Source: Bifidobacterium pseudolongum subsp. globosum (lineage in GTDB: Bacteria > Actinomycetota > Actinomycetes > Actinomycetales > Bifidobacteriaceae). Taken from it: a stretch of 32,263 nucleotides of DNA. Both the position numbers and the translations under genes were made by a program. Within the stretch, counting starts at the first letter, position 1. Each line of letters starts with the position of its first letter. Under the pieces are notes generated by a model. The model was not told where the DNA came from, did not search any database, and saw nothing but the letters and a program-made list of their open reading frames with translations. The stretch spans positions 1 to 32,263 of the forward strand of contig NZ_RYUH01000001.1 of NCBI RefSeq assembly GCF_004155535.1. Reading direction: 5' to 3'. Below are positions 20,963 through 29,299 of this stretch, piece after piece.

Positions 20963-22497
20963 CGCTGTCTGGGATGATTAAACAGCTTGAAGACATTATG
21001 CGCACTGATTCAGGCATTGACGGCACTGCACAGCGTTTGAGTCAGATTGTGTGGTTGCTGTTCCTCAAGGTATTCGATGAGTCAGAGATGGATGGTGAGC
21101 TGCTCATTGATTATGAGCCAGTGATTCCTAAAGGGTACCGTTGGCGTGACTGGGCTAATCCAGATGCGGAGAAGGATCAAACCACCGGAGAAGAGCTTAT
21201 TGATTTTGTCAATAACAAGCTCTTCCCCGTGTTGCGTGGCGAACCTATTACCACGGATGATGGCGCTACTGTGATTCCCTTCGACAACGACAGTGACCGT
21301 GCTGCATTGGTGCGTAAATTCATGACGAGGAGCCACAACTATGCAGCCAATGGCATCGCATTGCGGAACGTGGTGAATCTCATTAGCACGGTCGACCTTT
21401 CCGATGTTGAGCAGACTCATGAGTTCAACAACATGTATGAGACGCTGCTGAAGTCTCTGCAGTCGGCTGGCCGTGCGGGTGAATTCTATACACCACGTGC
21501 CATTACTCAGTTCGCGGTGCGTCACGTGAACCCGCAGATTGGTGATGTGGTGGCTGACTATGCTTGTGGCACTGGTGGGTTCTTGGTGGATGCGTTGAGG
21601 CATTTGGAAAAGATGGTTTCGCACTTCCAAGGAAATCAGGTTGATGCGATGGAGAAGGTTCACCGTAATCTCATCGGAGGCGAATTCAAACCGTTGCCGT
21701 ACATGCTGTGCGTGACGAATTTGCTGCTCAATGATGTGGATTATCCGAGAATCCGTTTTGGTGATTCGTTGACGGAGAAGAACTTTACTGACTACGACGG
21801 TCAGGATGAACTGCAGGTGGATTGCATCGTCATGAATCCGCCGTATGGCGGCATAGCGAGTGATGGAGATAAGCGTGCTTTCCCTGCTGATTTGCGTTCT
21901 TCAGAAACTGCAGACCTGTTCATGGCCATGATTCTAGGGCGCCTGCGTCAGAATGGCCGAGCCGCTGTGGTGCTGCCCGATGGCTTCTTGTTTGGTAACG
22001 ATGGCGCGAAGCTTGCCATCAAGAAGAAGCTGATTCGTGAATGCAACCTGCATACGATTATCCGCCTGCCTGAGTCGGTATTCGCGCCCTACACGTCGAT
22101 TACCACGAACATTCTGTTCTTCGACAAGACGCAGAGCACTCAGGAGACCTGGTTCTATCGGTTCGATAAGCCCGAAGGGTACAAGCATTTCTCCAAGACG
22201 AAGCCATTGTTGCCGAAGCACATGGAAGTCATCGACGAATGGTGGGACAATCGTGAGGCCATTCCTGACCCGGACGTTAACGGCGCATGGAAAGCACAGA
22301 AGTATTCGGTTGAAGAGCTTGAAGCGAATGGTTTCAATTTCGATTTGTGTGGATATCCACATGAAGAGGAAGAGATCTTGCCTCCGGACGAGCTGATTGC
22401 GGATTACAAGAGCCAACGCGCAAGCCTCGACCGCGAAATCGATGAGAAGCTGGCTGCAATCTGTGAATTGCTGGGCATTGGAGTTGATGCCGAATGA
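20959..22497 (+). CDS. hsdM: Type I modification methyltransferase, M subunit
   Basis: A 512-residue N6-adenine DNA methyltransferase. The N-terminal helical domain (MIKQLEDIMRTDSGIDGTAQ and following) is typical of HsdM. The SAM-binding motif I VADYACGTGGF lies at about 198-208 and the catalytic NPPYGG at about 293-298. The C-terminal part (YPHEEEEILPPDELIADY and a coiled-coil-like tail) contacts HsdS. It overlaps hsdR by four bases upstream and hsdS by four bases downstream, so the order is R-M-S in one operon. Intact. Confidence 0.96.
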   Translation: MTLSGMIKQLEDIMRTDSGIDGTAQRLSQIVWLLFLKVFDESEMDGELLIDYEPVIPKGYRWRDWANPDAEKDQTTGEELIDFVNNKLFPVLRGEPITTDDGATVIPFDNDSDRAALVRKFMTRSHNYAANGIALRNVVNLISTVDLSDVEQTHEFNNMYETLLKSLQSAGRAGEFYTPRAITQFAVRHVNPQIGDVVADYACGTGGFLVDALRHLEKMVSHFQGNQVDAMEKVHRNLIGGEFKPLPYMLCVTNLLLNDVDYPRIRFGDSLTEKNFTDYDGQDELQVDCIVMNPPYGGIASDGDKRAFPADLRSSETADLFMAMILGRLRQNGRAAVVLPDGFLFGNDGAKLAIKKKLIRECNLHTIIRLPESVFAPYTSITTNILFFDKTQSTQETWFYRFDKPEGYKHFSKTKPLLPKHMEVIDEWWDNREAIPDPDVNGAWKAQKYSVEELEANGFNFDLCGYPHEEEEILPPDELIADYKSQRASLDREIDEKLAAICELLGIGVDAE

Positions 22498-24101
22498 TGA
22501 GCGCAAAGAATCTCCGTGACTCGATTCTGCAGATGGCCGTTGAAGGCAAACTTGTTGAACAACGCGAGGAAGAAGGAACGGCTGCTGATTTGCTTGCGAG
22601 CATTCGTGAGCAGCGTGCACAGTTGGTGCGTGAAAAGAAAGCAAAACCCGTCAAGGGAGGTGAGTCAGTGATTTGGCGTGATGGTACAGGTCACTGGTTC
22701 GAGCGCCGTGGCAAAGACGAAGCCGCCTGTATTGATGAGGAGATTCCATGCGATATTCCGGATTCGTGGTGTTGGGCACGAATGAGGACGGTTGTTAATG
22801 TGGTTTCTGCTCGACGTGTGCATAAGTCGGATTGGAGAACTAGTGGCGTACCTTTTTATCGTGCACGAGAAATTGTGAGATTGTCCGACGGGCAACCGAT
22901 TACTGATAATCTATTTATTGATACTGCACTATATGACAAGCTGAGTCAATCTGGGGTTCCCCAACCAGGTGATCTTATGGTTACGGGAGTAGGAACCATT
23001 GGCACATCGTATGTTGTGCGCCAAGATGATCGCTTCTACTATAAGGATGCGAGTGTGCTTTGCTTTGAAAATCGTTGTGGATTTAATTCCTTGTATCTGC
23101 AATTGCTTATGCAGTCAGCAATGGTTGTGAATCAAATCCGTTCGCTATCTGCGGGTACAACAGTTGATACTTTGACGATACAGAATGCATCTTCATTGTT
23201 GATTCCTGTAGCTCCCATCGCAGAGCAGAAACGCATTGTTGAAAAAAAAGAAGAATTGGTGCCTTATATCTCTGAATATGGTAAGGCGCAGGAACAGCGT
23301 GAACAGTTCGACAGGGAACTGCCGGCAAAACTGCGTAAATCCATTCTGCAAGCAGCTGTTGAAGGTAAACTGACCGAGCAGTCCGATGATGACGAGCCTG
23401 CCTCAGTTCTGCTTGCTGGAATCCGTGAACAGCGTGCGCAACTGGTGCGTGAAGGCAAAGCCAAGCCGGTGAAAGGTGGCGAATCAATCATCTATCGTGA
23501 TAATGCCGGTCACTGGTTCGAACGTCGAGGCAAATCAGATCCCGTCTGCATCGACGAAGAAATCCCCTTCAATATCCCCGATTCTTGGTCTTGGGCGCGA
23601 CTAAATAGCTTGGCAACGTTGACTCGTGGTTCAGGTATCAAGCGCAGTGAGGTCCGTGAAGAGGGGCTGCCTTGCGTACGGTATGGTGAACTTTACACGA
23701 CCTACGATACGGCGATAACAAGTGCCCATTCGTTTGTTATGCAAGATGTATTTGATGCAGCGAAGAAGATGGGACCAGATGATTTAGTGATTACTCTGAC
23801 TGGTGAGAATGACATTGACATCGGCCGAGCTGTCATCAATCAAACTGACGAAACACTTGCCTTTGGTGGGGATCTCTTGGCTATCACGGATACTCCAATG
23901 GACAGGGTCTATATGCTGATTGCGTTTCACTCGCCTGTTGTAGGTCAACAACGTACTCAAGCTGCTACCGGCAATATCATCGTGCACCTTGGCGCTGAGA
24001 AGGTAGGCCGCTTTCTGATTCCAGTCCCACCTCTTGCTGAGCAGCACCTCATCGTAGAAAAAGTCGATGCCGTTCTTAATCGAGTAAATGAATTGGTATA
24101 A
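22494..24101 (+). CDS. hsdS: Type I restriction-modification specificity subunit
   Basis: A 535-residue specificity subunit with two target-recognition domains (TRDs), each recognising one half of a bipartite DNA target. Layout: conserved region 1 (about 5-95), TRD1 (about 96-240, ending PVAPIAEQKRIVEKKEEL), conserved region 2 (about 280-370), TRD2 (about 371-520, ending PVPPLAEQHLIVEKVDAVL). The two conserved regions are near copies of each other (AVEGKL, IREQRAQLVRE, KAKPVKGGES, GHWFERRGK, IDEEIP, IPDSW). The start may be either of two adjacent ATGs (22494 or 22497). The recognition sequence cannot be derived. No recombinase or partial hsdS genes that would indicate phase variation are in the window. 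Confidence 0.94.
   Translation: MMSAKNLRDSILQMAVEGKLVEQREEEGTAADLLASIREQRAQLVREKKAKPVKGGESVIWRDGTGHWFERRGKDEAACIDEEIPCDIPDSWCWARMRTVVNVVSARRVHKSDWRTSGVPFYRAREIVRLSDGQPITDNLFIDTALYDKLSQSGVPQPGDLMVTGVGTIGTSYVVRQDDRFYYKDASVLCFENRCGFNSLYLQLLMQSAMVVNQIRSLSAGTTVDTLTIQNASSLLIPVAPIAEQKRIVEKKEELVPYISEYGKAQEQREQFDRELPAKLRKSILQAAVEGKLTEQSDDDEPASVLLAGIREQRAQLVREGKAKPVKGGESIIYRDNAGHWFERRGKSDPVCIDEEIPFNIPDSWSWARLNSLATLTRGSGIKRSEVREEGLPCVRYGELYTTYDTAITSAHSFVMQDVFDAAKKMGPDDLVITLTGENDIDIGRAVINQTDETLAFGGDLLAITDTPMDRVYMLIAFHSPVVGQQRTQAATGNIIVHLGAEKVGRFLIPVPPLAEQHLIVEKVDAVLNRVNELV
22512..22782 (+). repeat. First copy of the hsdS internal direct repeat
   Basis: This 271-base segment and 23331-23601 are collinear without a gap, 819 bases (273 codons) apart, and encode the two conserved regions of HsdS. 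DNA identity is high in places, for example around GAGCAGCGTGCACAGTTGGT against GAACAGCGTGCGCAACTGGT. The repeats could support recombination that removes or exchanges TRD1. Confidence 0.8.
23331..23601 (+). repeat. Second copy of the hsdS internal direct repeat
   Basis: Encodes conserved region 2 of HsdS and aligns base for base in length with 22512-22782. A crossover between the two copies would leave an in-frame hsdS with a single TRD (TRD2). Confidence 0.8.
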
Positions 24102-24206
24102 ACGGTCAGGCTGAAAGGGACTCATATATGTCTAGTCGAACCCCATTCGAAATAACCAAGAAAAACGTCTAATCAGTTATGCATTGAAATCGGTAGCGGT
24201 TTAATT

Positions 24207-24218
24207 CTGTGATCACAG
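24207..24218 (+). promoter_or_regulatory. Perfect 12-bp palindrome before the ATPase-DUF4435 gene
   Basis: CTGTGATCACAG lies 22 bases before the gene's ATG in an otherwise AT-rich 139-base gap after hsdS. TTGAAA at 24184-24189 could be a -35 box, with TGTGAT inside the palindrome as a poor -10 (18-base spacing). If so, a repressor bound here would cover the -10 element, giving this gene control separate from the restriction operon. Confidence 0.4.
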
Positions 24219-24240
24219 GCAAAAGAGCGAGAAGAGAATT

Positions 24241-25938
24241 ATGTGTGTGAATGGTTCGACGCAGCATCATCATTACTACTTGCCCAGTCAAGATGTTGAC
24301 TCCAAAGGGGAGGAGTACGAAACAGATGTGAATTCTGTTGTGCTTATTGGAGCAAATGGCTCAGGTAAAACTCGCATCGGTGAATGGCTAGAACGCATGT
24401 ATCCCCAAAAAGTACAGCGTATTTCTTCATTGCGCAACCTCTCGTTGCCCAGAAAGATCAAACTTTCTTCGCAGTCTGCTTCGGTGAATCAAATGATGTA
24501 TGGTCGGGATGAGGCGCAGTCGGATCATTCTTGGTTGTATGAATACGACACGGATATATCACAGCATAGAACCATAACGAGCTCTGTATCCAATTTTGAG
24601 CCATCTATTGCCGCATTGGTCGCAAAAGAGAATGAGGCGAACCGATCCATAAGTAGAGAAGTCACTTATACTTCTCAGAAACAGCTTGAGCAGGCAACAA
24701 TAGATAAAGCTCAATCACGTCCCGAAGTGCGAATACAGTCTCTTTTTTCTTCGATTTTTCCTCATCGAAAAATCTATATCCATGAGAATACTATTTACGC
24801 GATAGATTCAAGGAAAGAACTGACCGAGGAAACCCGAACTCAAGGATACAATGGGTCTGAACTTAGCGATGGTGAGAGGGCTGCGCTATATGTTATTGCT
24901 CAAGCCATATGCTTGCCAGAAAATAAGATAGTTGTCGTGGATGAACCAGAACTTCATCTGCATCTCTCGGTTATCAAGCCACTCTGGGCGGCCATTGAAA
25001 AAGAGCGTCCAGATTGCCTTTTCATCTATATCACCCATGATTTGGAGTTCGCTGAAGCACATCGAGAGTCGGACAAGATATGGGTTCATGGATATGACGG
25101 ACAACAATGGCAATTTGACCGTATAGAGGAGGTTGGGGAGCTGCCCTCTGCCCTTGAGATGGAAATCATGGGAAGTAGAAAACCTGTCATCTTCGTAGAG
25201 GGTAGACCGTCATCGGCATCTCTCGATTACTCTTTGTATTCATTGCTATACCCTGAATATCAAATCAAATCCCTCGAGGGTTGCCGACAGGTGATTGAGG
25301 CAGTACGCGCATACAGGAGGAATAATCGCCTCCATCGTAATGATGTTTATGGGATTGTGGATCGTGACCGACGCACTCCTGACCAAATAGAGGAGTTGAA
25401 GAAAGATGGTATTCACGTTCTCGAAGTCGCTGAAATCGAAAACCTCTTCCTTCTCGAGGATGTTATGCAAGTGGTAATAGAACACATGCTCCCAGAATCT
25501 TCACCTATGGGAAAAATAAAAGATTATGTGATAAATAAAAGATTTAATAATCGCGTCAAGAAATTGGCGGCAGAGCAATTTCGCGATACAATCACTGCAC
25601 AATTGCACACAATGTTCGCCTCGGAAGATACTGATGTGACGGAGAAAAAGATACAAGACCTCGTTGACGGCATTAAGTCAACTAGGGAAGCTATTGATGA
25701 AGAGTACCAACAAATAGGGCAATCAGGTGAATATGCCGCCGTGCTTGCTGTATTGAATGATAAAGATACGGTAAAAGACATCGGCGAACTGTTTGGCTTA
25801 CCAAAGAAAAGCTACATCAGCACTGTTTTGCGCTGGCTGAACTCCAATAGTGAGATCGCTGAGAATCTGCGGCAAGCTTTCCTGAAGCATTTGCCCGACT
25901 TCCAGAATGAAGCCAATGACAAGGATGCTCAACTCTGA
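24241..25938 (+). CDS. ABC-type ATPase fused to DUF4435 (single-protein PARIS-like defence gene)
   Basis: A 565-residue fusion. The N-terminal AAA_21/ABC-type ATPase has Walker A IGANGSGKT (36-44), signature LSDGERAAL (208-216), Walker B VVVDEPELHLH (Asp234, Glu235) and the YITHD switch histidine (near 265). From about 314 comes DUF4435, a TOPRIM-like domain with FVEG (Glu320), GIVDRDRR (Asp374, Asp376) and EIENLFLLEDV. AriA (ATPase) and AriB (DUF4435 nuclease) form the PARIS anti-phage system, which senses viral anti-restriction proteins and triggers tRNA cleavage; fused versions are known. The position directly behind a type I restriction operon fits that role. All ATPase and TOPRIM residues appear intact. 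The alternative is an unnamed OLD-like nuclease. The start has GAAGAGA upstream. Confidence 0.82.
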   Translation: MCVNGSTQHHHYYLPSQDVDSKGEEYETDVNSVVLIGANGSGKTRIGEWLERMYPQKVQRISSLRNLSLPRKIKLSSQSASVNQMMYGRDEAQSDHSWLYEYDTDISQHRTITSSVSNFEPSIAALVAKENEANRSISREVTYTSQKQLEQATIDKAQSRPEVRIQSLFSSIFPHRKIYIHENTIYAIDSRKELTEETRTQGYNGSELSDGERAALYVIAQAICLPENKIVVVDEPELHLHLSVIKPLWAAIEKERPDCLFIYITHDLEFAEAHRESDKIWVHGYDGQQWQFDRIEEVGELPSALEMEIMGSRKPVIFVEGRPSSASLDYSLYSLLYPEYQIKSLEGCRQVIEAVRAYRRNNRLHRNDVYGIVDRDRRTPDQIEELKKDGIHVLEVAEIENLFLLEDVMQVVIEHMLPESSPMGKIKDYVINKRFNNRVKKLAAEQFRDTITAQLHTMFASEDTDVTEKKIQDLVDGIKSTREAIDEEYQQIGQSGEYAAVLAVLNDKDTVKDIGELFGLPKKSYISTVLRWLNSNSEIAENLRQAFLKHLPDFQNEANDKDAQL

Positions 25939-25998
25939 ATGAGCTGTTGTACAATTTTTGAACAATTTATTGAGATAAGAGTGGAGAAAAGAGATTTC

Positions 25999-26757
25999 AT
26001 GGACGAACTCACCTCTTACCAGACTGTGGCCGTTCAGCAGAAAATTATGAGCATGATGCAGGTCGCCGACCCGCGAGTTCAATATCTGCAGAACCGTGTG
26101 TCGGAGATTGTGGCTGATCTATGTGCGCATAACATGTTCAATCAGGATGGCTCGATCTCTGATCAGCAATGGAATGAATGGCTTACCCAGTATTACCCTG
26201 CGTGGGTGTTCCAAAAGGGTCAGTTGGCCCCCCAAAACAATGCAAATCAAAGCAGTACATATCCAGCTGAAGTGCAGAGAAAAATTAATCAGGTGCCACA
26301 GCAGGCCAATCCTCTACAGACCCAAACATCACACAACCCACTTTTCCAAAAGCGAGATTTTTGGTTTGGATTTGCATTAGGCACAGTGACAGCAGCAATA
26401 GTGGCGCTTATCGTAGTCATTTTCGCTAATATGACAGGAAGCACTACAAATAATGCGCTCCCGGAGGAAAGCAACTTATCGTCTGTATATGAACGGTGCT
26501 CCAGCACTTCTTCGAGAATTAAACTGTCAAACGACGAAAAATCTATCACAATCGAGGAATCCCAATACTCTTCCTTGGAGGCTTTGGAGTGTATCGCGGA
26601 TGCGACTTCTATGCCAGACGCCACTTTTTCCAACATTGAGCAAACAACCGGTTTGGATGGGCGTCAGAGCGCAGAATGGGGACCGTACAAAGCCTCTTGG
26701 TCGTTTAACGCGAATCGTAAATCGAATGCTTTCCAACTGGTACTTGAAATCAAATAG
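25999..26757 (+). CDS. Single-pass membrane protein downstream of the PARIS-like gene
   Basis: A 252-residue protein. Its N-terminal cytoplasmic part (1-115) contains VSEIVADLCAHNMFNQDGSI and a Gln/Asn-rich linker. One membrane helix spans about 121-145 (FWFGFALGTVTAAIVALIVV). The outer domain (about 155-252) has ALECIADATSMPDATFSNIE followed by LDGRQSAEWGPYKASWSF, a pattern I recall from many actinobacterial membrane proteins of unknown function. It follows the ATPase-DUF4435 stop by 60 bases; an ATG right at 25939 would make the genes abut and add 20 residues. Same direction and AT-rich composition suggest co-transcription and co-transfer, but no defence role is established. It ends before a strong terminator. 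Confidence 0.75.
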   Translation: MDELTSYQTVAVQQKIMSMMQVADPRVQYLQNRVSEIVADLCAHNMFNQDGSISDQQWNEWLTQYYPAWVFQKGQLAPQNNANQSSTYPAEVQRKINQVPQQANPLQTQTSHNPLFQKRDFWFGFALGTVTAAIVALIVVIFANMTGSTTNNALPEESNLSSVYERCSSTSSRIKLSNDEKSITIEESQYSSLEALECIADATSMPDATFSNIEQTTGLDGRQSAEWGPYKASWSFNANRKSNAFQLVLEIK

Positions 26758-26791
26758 TTTCACATGAGTATTGTTTTTCATTTTAAACCAG

Positions 26792-26838
26792 ACGAGCTGA
26801 GGATGCCGATCTTCATCTGTTATGCACCCTCAGCTCGT
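26792..26838. terminator. Strong hairpin between convergent genes, likely two-way terminator
   Basis: ACGAGCTGAGG (26792-26802) pairs perfectly with CCTCAGCTCGT (26828-26838); TGC/GCA can extend the stem inside. T-rich DNA lies on the left (TTTTTCATTTT, which is A-rich on the minus transcript) and GAAAAGA on the right. It sits midway between the plus-strand gene ending at 26757 and the minus-strand gene ending at 26860, as expected of a bidirectional terminator, and marks the end of the defence operon. Confidence 0.75.
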
Positions 26839-26859
26839 ACTGTGAAAAGATAGAGAAGC

Positions 26860-27378
26860 TTATTTGTTTGGCAGCAAGGACGGATATTGCGATGCTTCCG
26901 ACTCGGGAACAATACGGACACTGTACTGTAAGTACTTGTCTGCTTGCCAATCACTTGGAGGTGACCAGTGCCATTCGTACACGTATCTGCCATCGGTTAG
27001 AGTGCCTTCGTTGATGTTCACCCAATTGTTACTGGATACTAAATCTTCTTCTGGAATATGCTTGAGCACGCAGTGGATGGGATCTGTCTTCTCGTCGGAA
27101 ACATCGTCTGAATCTCTATACCCCTTAGCTGACAAGATGATGTAATTTTTTCCGGAGTCTGTATGTTGCACGTCTACGTTGCATTCCTTGCCTATCTTTG
27201 CAATTTTCTCGCTTGTCGCTGTTTCTATTGCTGAATTACTATTTTGCGTATTCTTAACTGAAATACCGGTTTTTGAATTTTGGCGCACAGTCAGCATAAA
27301 GATAGCAATGAGACAACTCACTGCCACGATTCCCGCTACCACTGCAATGGCAATCGGGAACACTGCTTTCTTCTTCAT
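26860..27378 (-). CDS. Membrane-anchored extracytoplasmic protein
   Basis: A 172-residue protein with a short basic start (MKKK), one N-terminal membrane helix (about 6-30, FPIAIAVVAGIVAVSCLIAI) and an outer domain. A longer frame begins at 27447, but GGAAGG seven bases before the ATG at 27378 and the signal-anchor sequence decide the start. The outer domain ends TLTDGRYVYEWHWSPPSDW and LQYSVRIV, echoing LDGRQSAEWGPYKASWSF and LVLEI in the convergent protein at 25999-26757, so the two may share one domain type. Function unknown. It is probably in one operon with the EcsC-like gene upstream (gap 70 bases). Confidence 0.75.
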   Translation of the reverse strand: MKKKAVFPIAIAVVAGIVAVSCLIAIFMLTVRQNSKTGISVKNTQNSNSAIETATSEKIAKIGKECNVDVQHTDSGKNYIILSAKGYRDSDDVSDEKTDPIHCVLKHIPEEDLVSSNNWVNINEGTLTDGRYVYEWHWSPPSDWQADKYLQYSVRIVPESEASQYPSLLPNK

Positions 27379-27448
27379 ACATCTACCTTCCAATGGGAGA
27401 TAAGAATATCTAATTTGTTGAGACTCGCTTCTATAAGATGCAGGCACG

Positions 27449-28273
27449 TTACTTTTCGTCTACCGCGTCTTCCTCCACGATGCTCACATCAATGTACTCG
27501 TCTTCGGTGGCATTGCTTTCTGCGACCTTTTGCTGCTGCTCATAGAACTCCACACTCGCCGTCGGCAGTCCTGAAAGATGGTCCTTCAGCTTGCATGCCA
27601 TTGGTCGGTACGTGGCAAAGGTGAGGCCACCCGAGACCACGCCTCCGATGATTGGTATGACCTTCGATACACTTTTGGCGAATGTCTGCTTCGTCATGTG
27701 TACGCCAAGAGTGAGCGCAATCTTCTTGACCACAGGATAAACGATTCCTTTGGTCAGTGCTTGCTGCGGTAGCTTTTTGGCAACATTGAGTGCAAGTTGC
27801 GCTGCAACGCGATGAATCGCGTTGCTTGCGCCTTCCACGCCAAACATGATGCCTGCGAAGATGATGAGATTGTTCACCATTCCATCGTCAATAGCGCTGT
27901 TCTCTTCGTCCATCAGACTTGGCCATCCATAGAGGTATGCCAGTTTCTGCATGATTCGCAGTATATGGGCCATCTGCTGTGTGAGGTCCGCGGGAATTGT
28001 GCCGGCCATAGCGATTCCACCTGGCAACCCCGCCGCGAATGAAAGCGCTGTAACCTTACTGGTTTCGTAATTGATGGAATCATATGCAATGCTATTGAGT
28101 TGATCTACATTGATTCCAGCAGCTGCAGGCGATTCGGCGATTGCTTGATCCACTACTTGTTTCGGAAAATGCCGCTGTAGTTGCGAGCGCAGAAATGGTT
28201 CCCTTTCCACGCGGACAAGTGGGAGCTGGACGGCGTTCCGCAGTGCTACTTCAAAATCGACGCTGTCTGCCAT
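27449..28273 (-). CDS. EcsC-like helical protein
   Basis: A 274-residue, mostly helical protein. The segment FAAGLPGGIAMAGTIPADLT and QQMAHILRIMQKLAYLYGW resembles the core of EcsC-family proteins (Pro-Gly...Pro-x-Asp then a helix ending in YG). A hydrophobic VIPIIGGVVSGGLTFATY near the C-terminus also fits that family. The C-terminal tail is very acidic (YIDVSIVEEDAVDEK). EcsC proteins are membrane-associated and of unclear function; some actinobacterial members are misnamed bacteriochlorophyll vinyl reductases. GGAAGGGA lies before the ATG at 28273. Base composition is intermediate between the island and the GC-rich flank. Confidence 0.7.
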   Translation of the reverse strand: MADSVDFEVALRNAVQLPLVRVEREPFLRSQLQRHFPKQVVDQAIAESPAAAGINVDQLNSIAYDSINYETSKVTALSFAAGLPGGIAMAGTIPADLTQQMAHILRIMQKLAYLYGWPSLMDEENSAIDDGMVNNLIIFAGIMFGVEGASNAIHRVAAQLALNVAKKLPQQALTKGIVYPVVKKIALTLGVHMTKQTFAKSVSKVIPIIGGVVSGGLTFATYRPMACKLKDHLSGLPTASVEFYEQQQKVAESNATEDEYIDVSIVEEDAVDEK

Positions 28274-28521
28274 AACAGTCCCTTCCGTCAGTGTGCCTTT
28301 CGGTCGATTCTAAATGGTTTCCCTTTTCCGCCTGAATTTATCGTCAGCATTTGGTCGTGGGAATTGGGTGATGTTTGAGGGATAGTCCGAGTAATCCCGA
28401 TTGCGCATGGCGGGAATGATCGGCTATGCCTGCAGAGTTAGTTGTTTAGGCTGTGTTATGACGTGTGCGGTATATGAGATTACGCTGGTTTCTTGGCGTC
28501 TTTGATGGGGAAAGGAAGCCA

Positions 28522-29217
28522 ATGCGAGATAACGGTACAAGCGTTACAGGAATCCTGTCTTTCCCCACCCTTCTTGCTCCCAACCTACACTTGAACACAA
28601 ACCAACCTCCAATCCAAGGAGAAGCATTGCCCCATCAATCATCTCCAAACCCAAAAACGGCGTCCACGCGCCGTTTCCGCCAGCCTCCCGCTTGGATCAC
28701 GTGGGTGCTTGGCGTCATCTTCCTGCTCGACGTTCCGGTGGTTCTTCTCCTGGCGTTTTTCATGTGGTGGGCAGTCACCGACAACGCCCCCGATATCCCG
28801 CCGGGCTGCTCATTCATGGATCCGTGCCCCGCCACTCCGGGGGAGTACGCGCGTTCGCTCGTCTTCTGCCTCGGGTCGATCCTGCTCTGGGTCGTCTTCG
28901 CCTATTCCATCTACCGTCTTCTGCTCGCCTGCCTCGATGCGCGCGAATCCGCCGACTCCCGCCGCACCACTATCGTCGTCACTTCCGCGCTGATTGTGGG
29001 ACTATCCGCGGTTGTGCTGTGCGTACTGCCTGATTGGATCCATGGTCGCCCATTGGTTTCGGAACAGTTTTGGAGTGTCGGGCGAATCGAATCCTATGTG
29101 TACTTTTTCGCGGCGCTTCTTTCCACGCTCTACCCCGCATACTTCGCGGTGCGTGCCCGCTACTGCAGATATGCCGACTCACGTGCGTCGGCGGCCATCG
29201 GTGAGACAGATAGCTGA
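28522..29217 (+). CDS. Hypothetical four-helix membrane protein
   Basis: A membrane protein with four predicted helices. Counted from the ATG at 28522 they lie at about 59-84 (ITWVLGVIFLLDVPVVLLLA), 114-136, 150-170 and 190-208. A Cys-containing outer loop (PPGCSFMDPCPATPG) follows the first helix and a charged C-terminus ends the protein. Two starts compete. The ATG at 28522 has AAAGGAAG upstream (231 residues). A TTG at 28627 has a perfect AAGGAG five bases upstream (196 residues) and removes a low-complexity, C-rich stretch that looks untranslated. I list the longer form but find the TTG start equally likely. No family recognised. Confidence 0.65.
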   Translation: MRDNGTSVTGILSFPTLLAPNLHLNTNQPPIQGEALPHQSSPNPKTASTRRFRQPPAWITWVLGVIFLLDVPVVLLLAFFMWWAVTDNAPDIPPGCSFMDPCPATPGEYARSLVFCLGSILLWVVFAYSIYRLLLACLDARESADSRRTTIVVTSALIVGLSAVVLCVLPDWIHGRPLVSEQFWSVGRIESYVYFFAALLSTLYPAYFAVRARYCRYADSRASAAIGETDS

Positions 29218-29299
29218 CCATGTGACCTTGTTCTTTTGCGACGTATGCAAAACGGAAGCAGAAGCGCAATGAAGCAGCTGCTCCATCCCGCCTCCGCGC

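Noticed and set aside
24102..24240. A small gene between hsdS and the ATPase-DUF4435 gene
   Set aside because: No open frame with a ribosome binding site; the gap looks like a promoter region.
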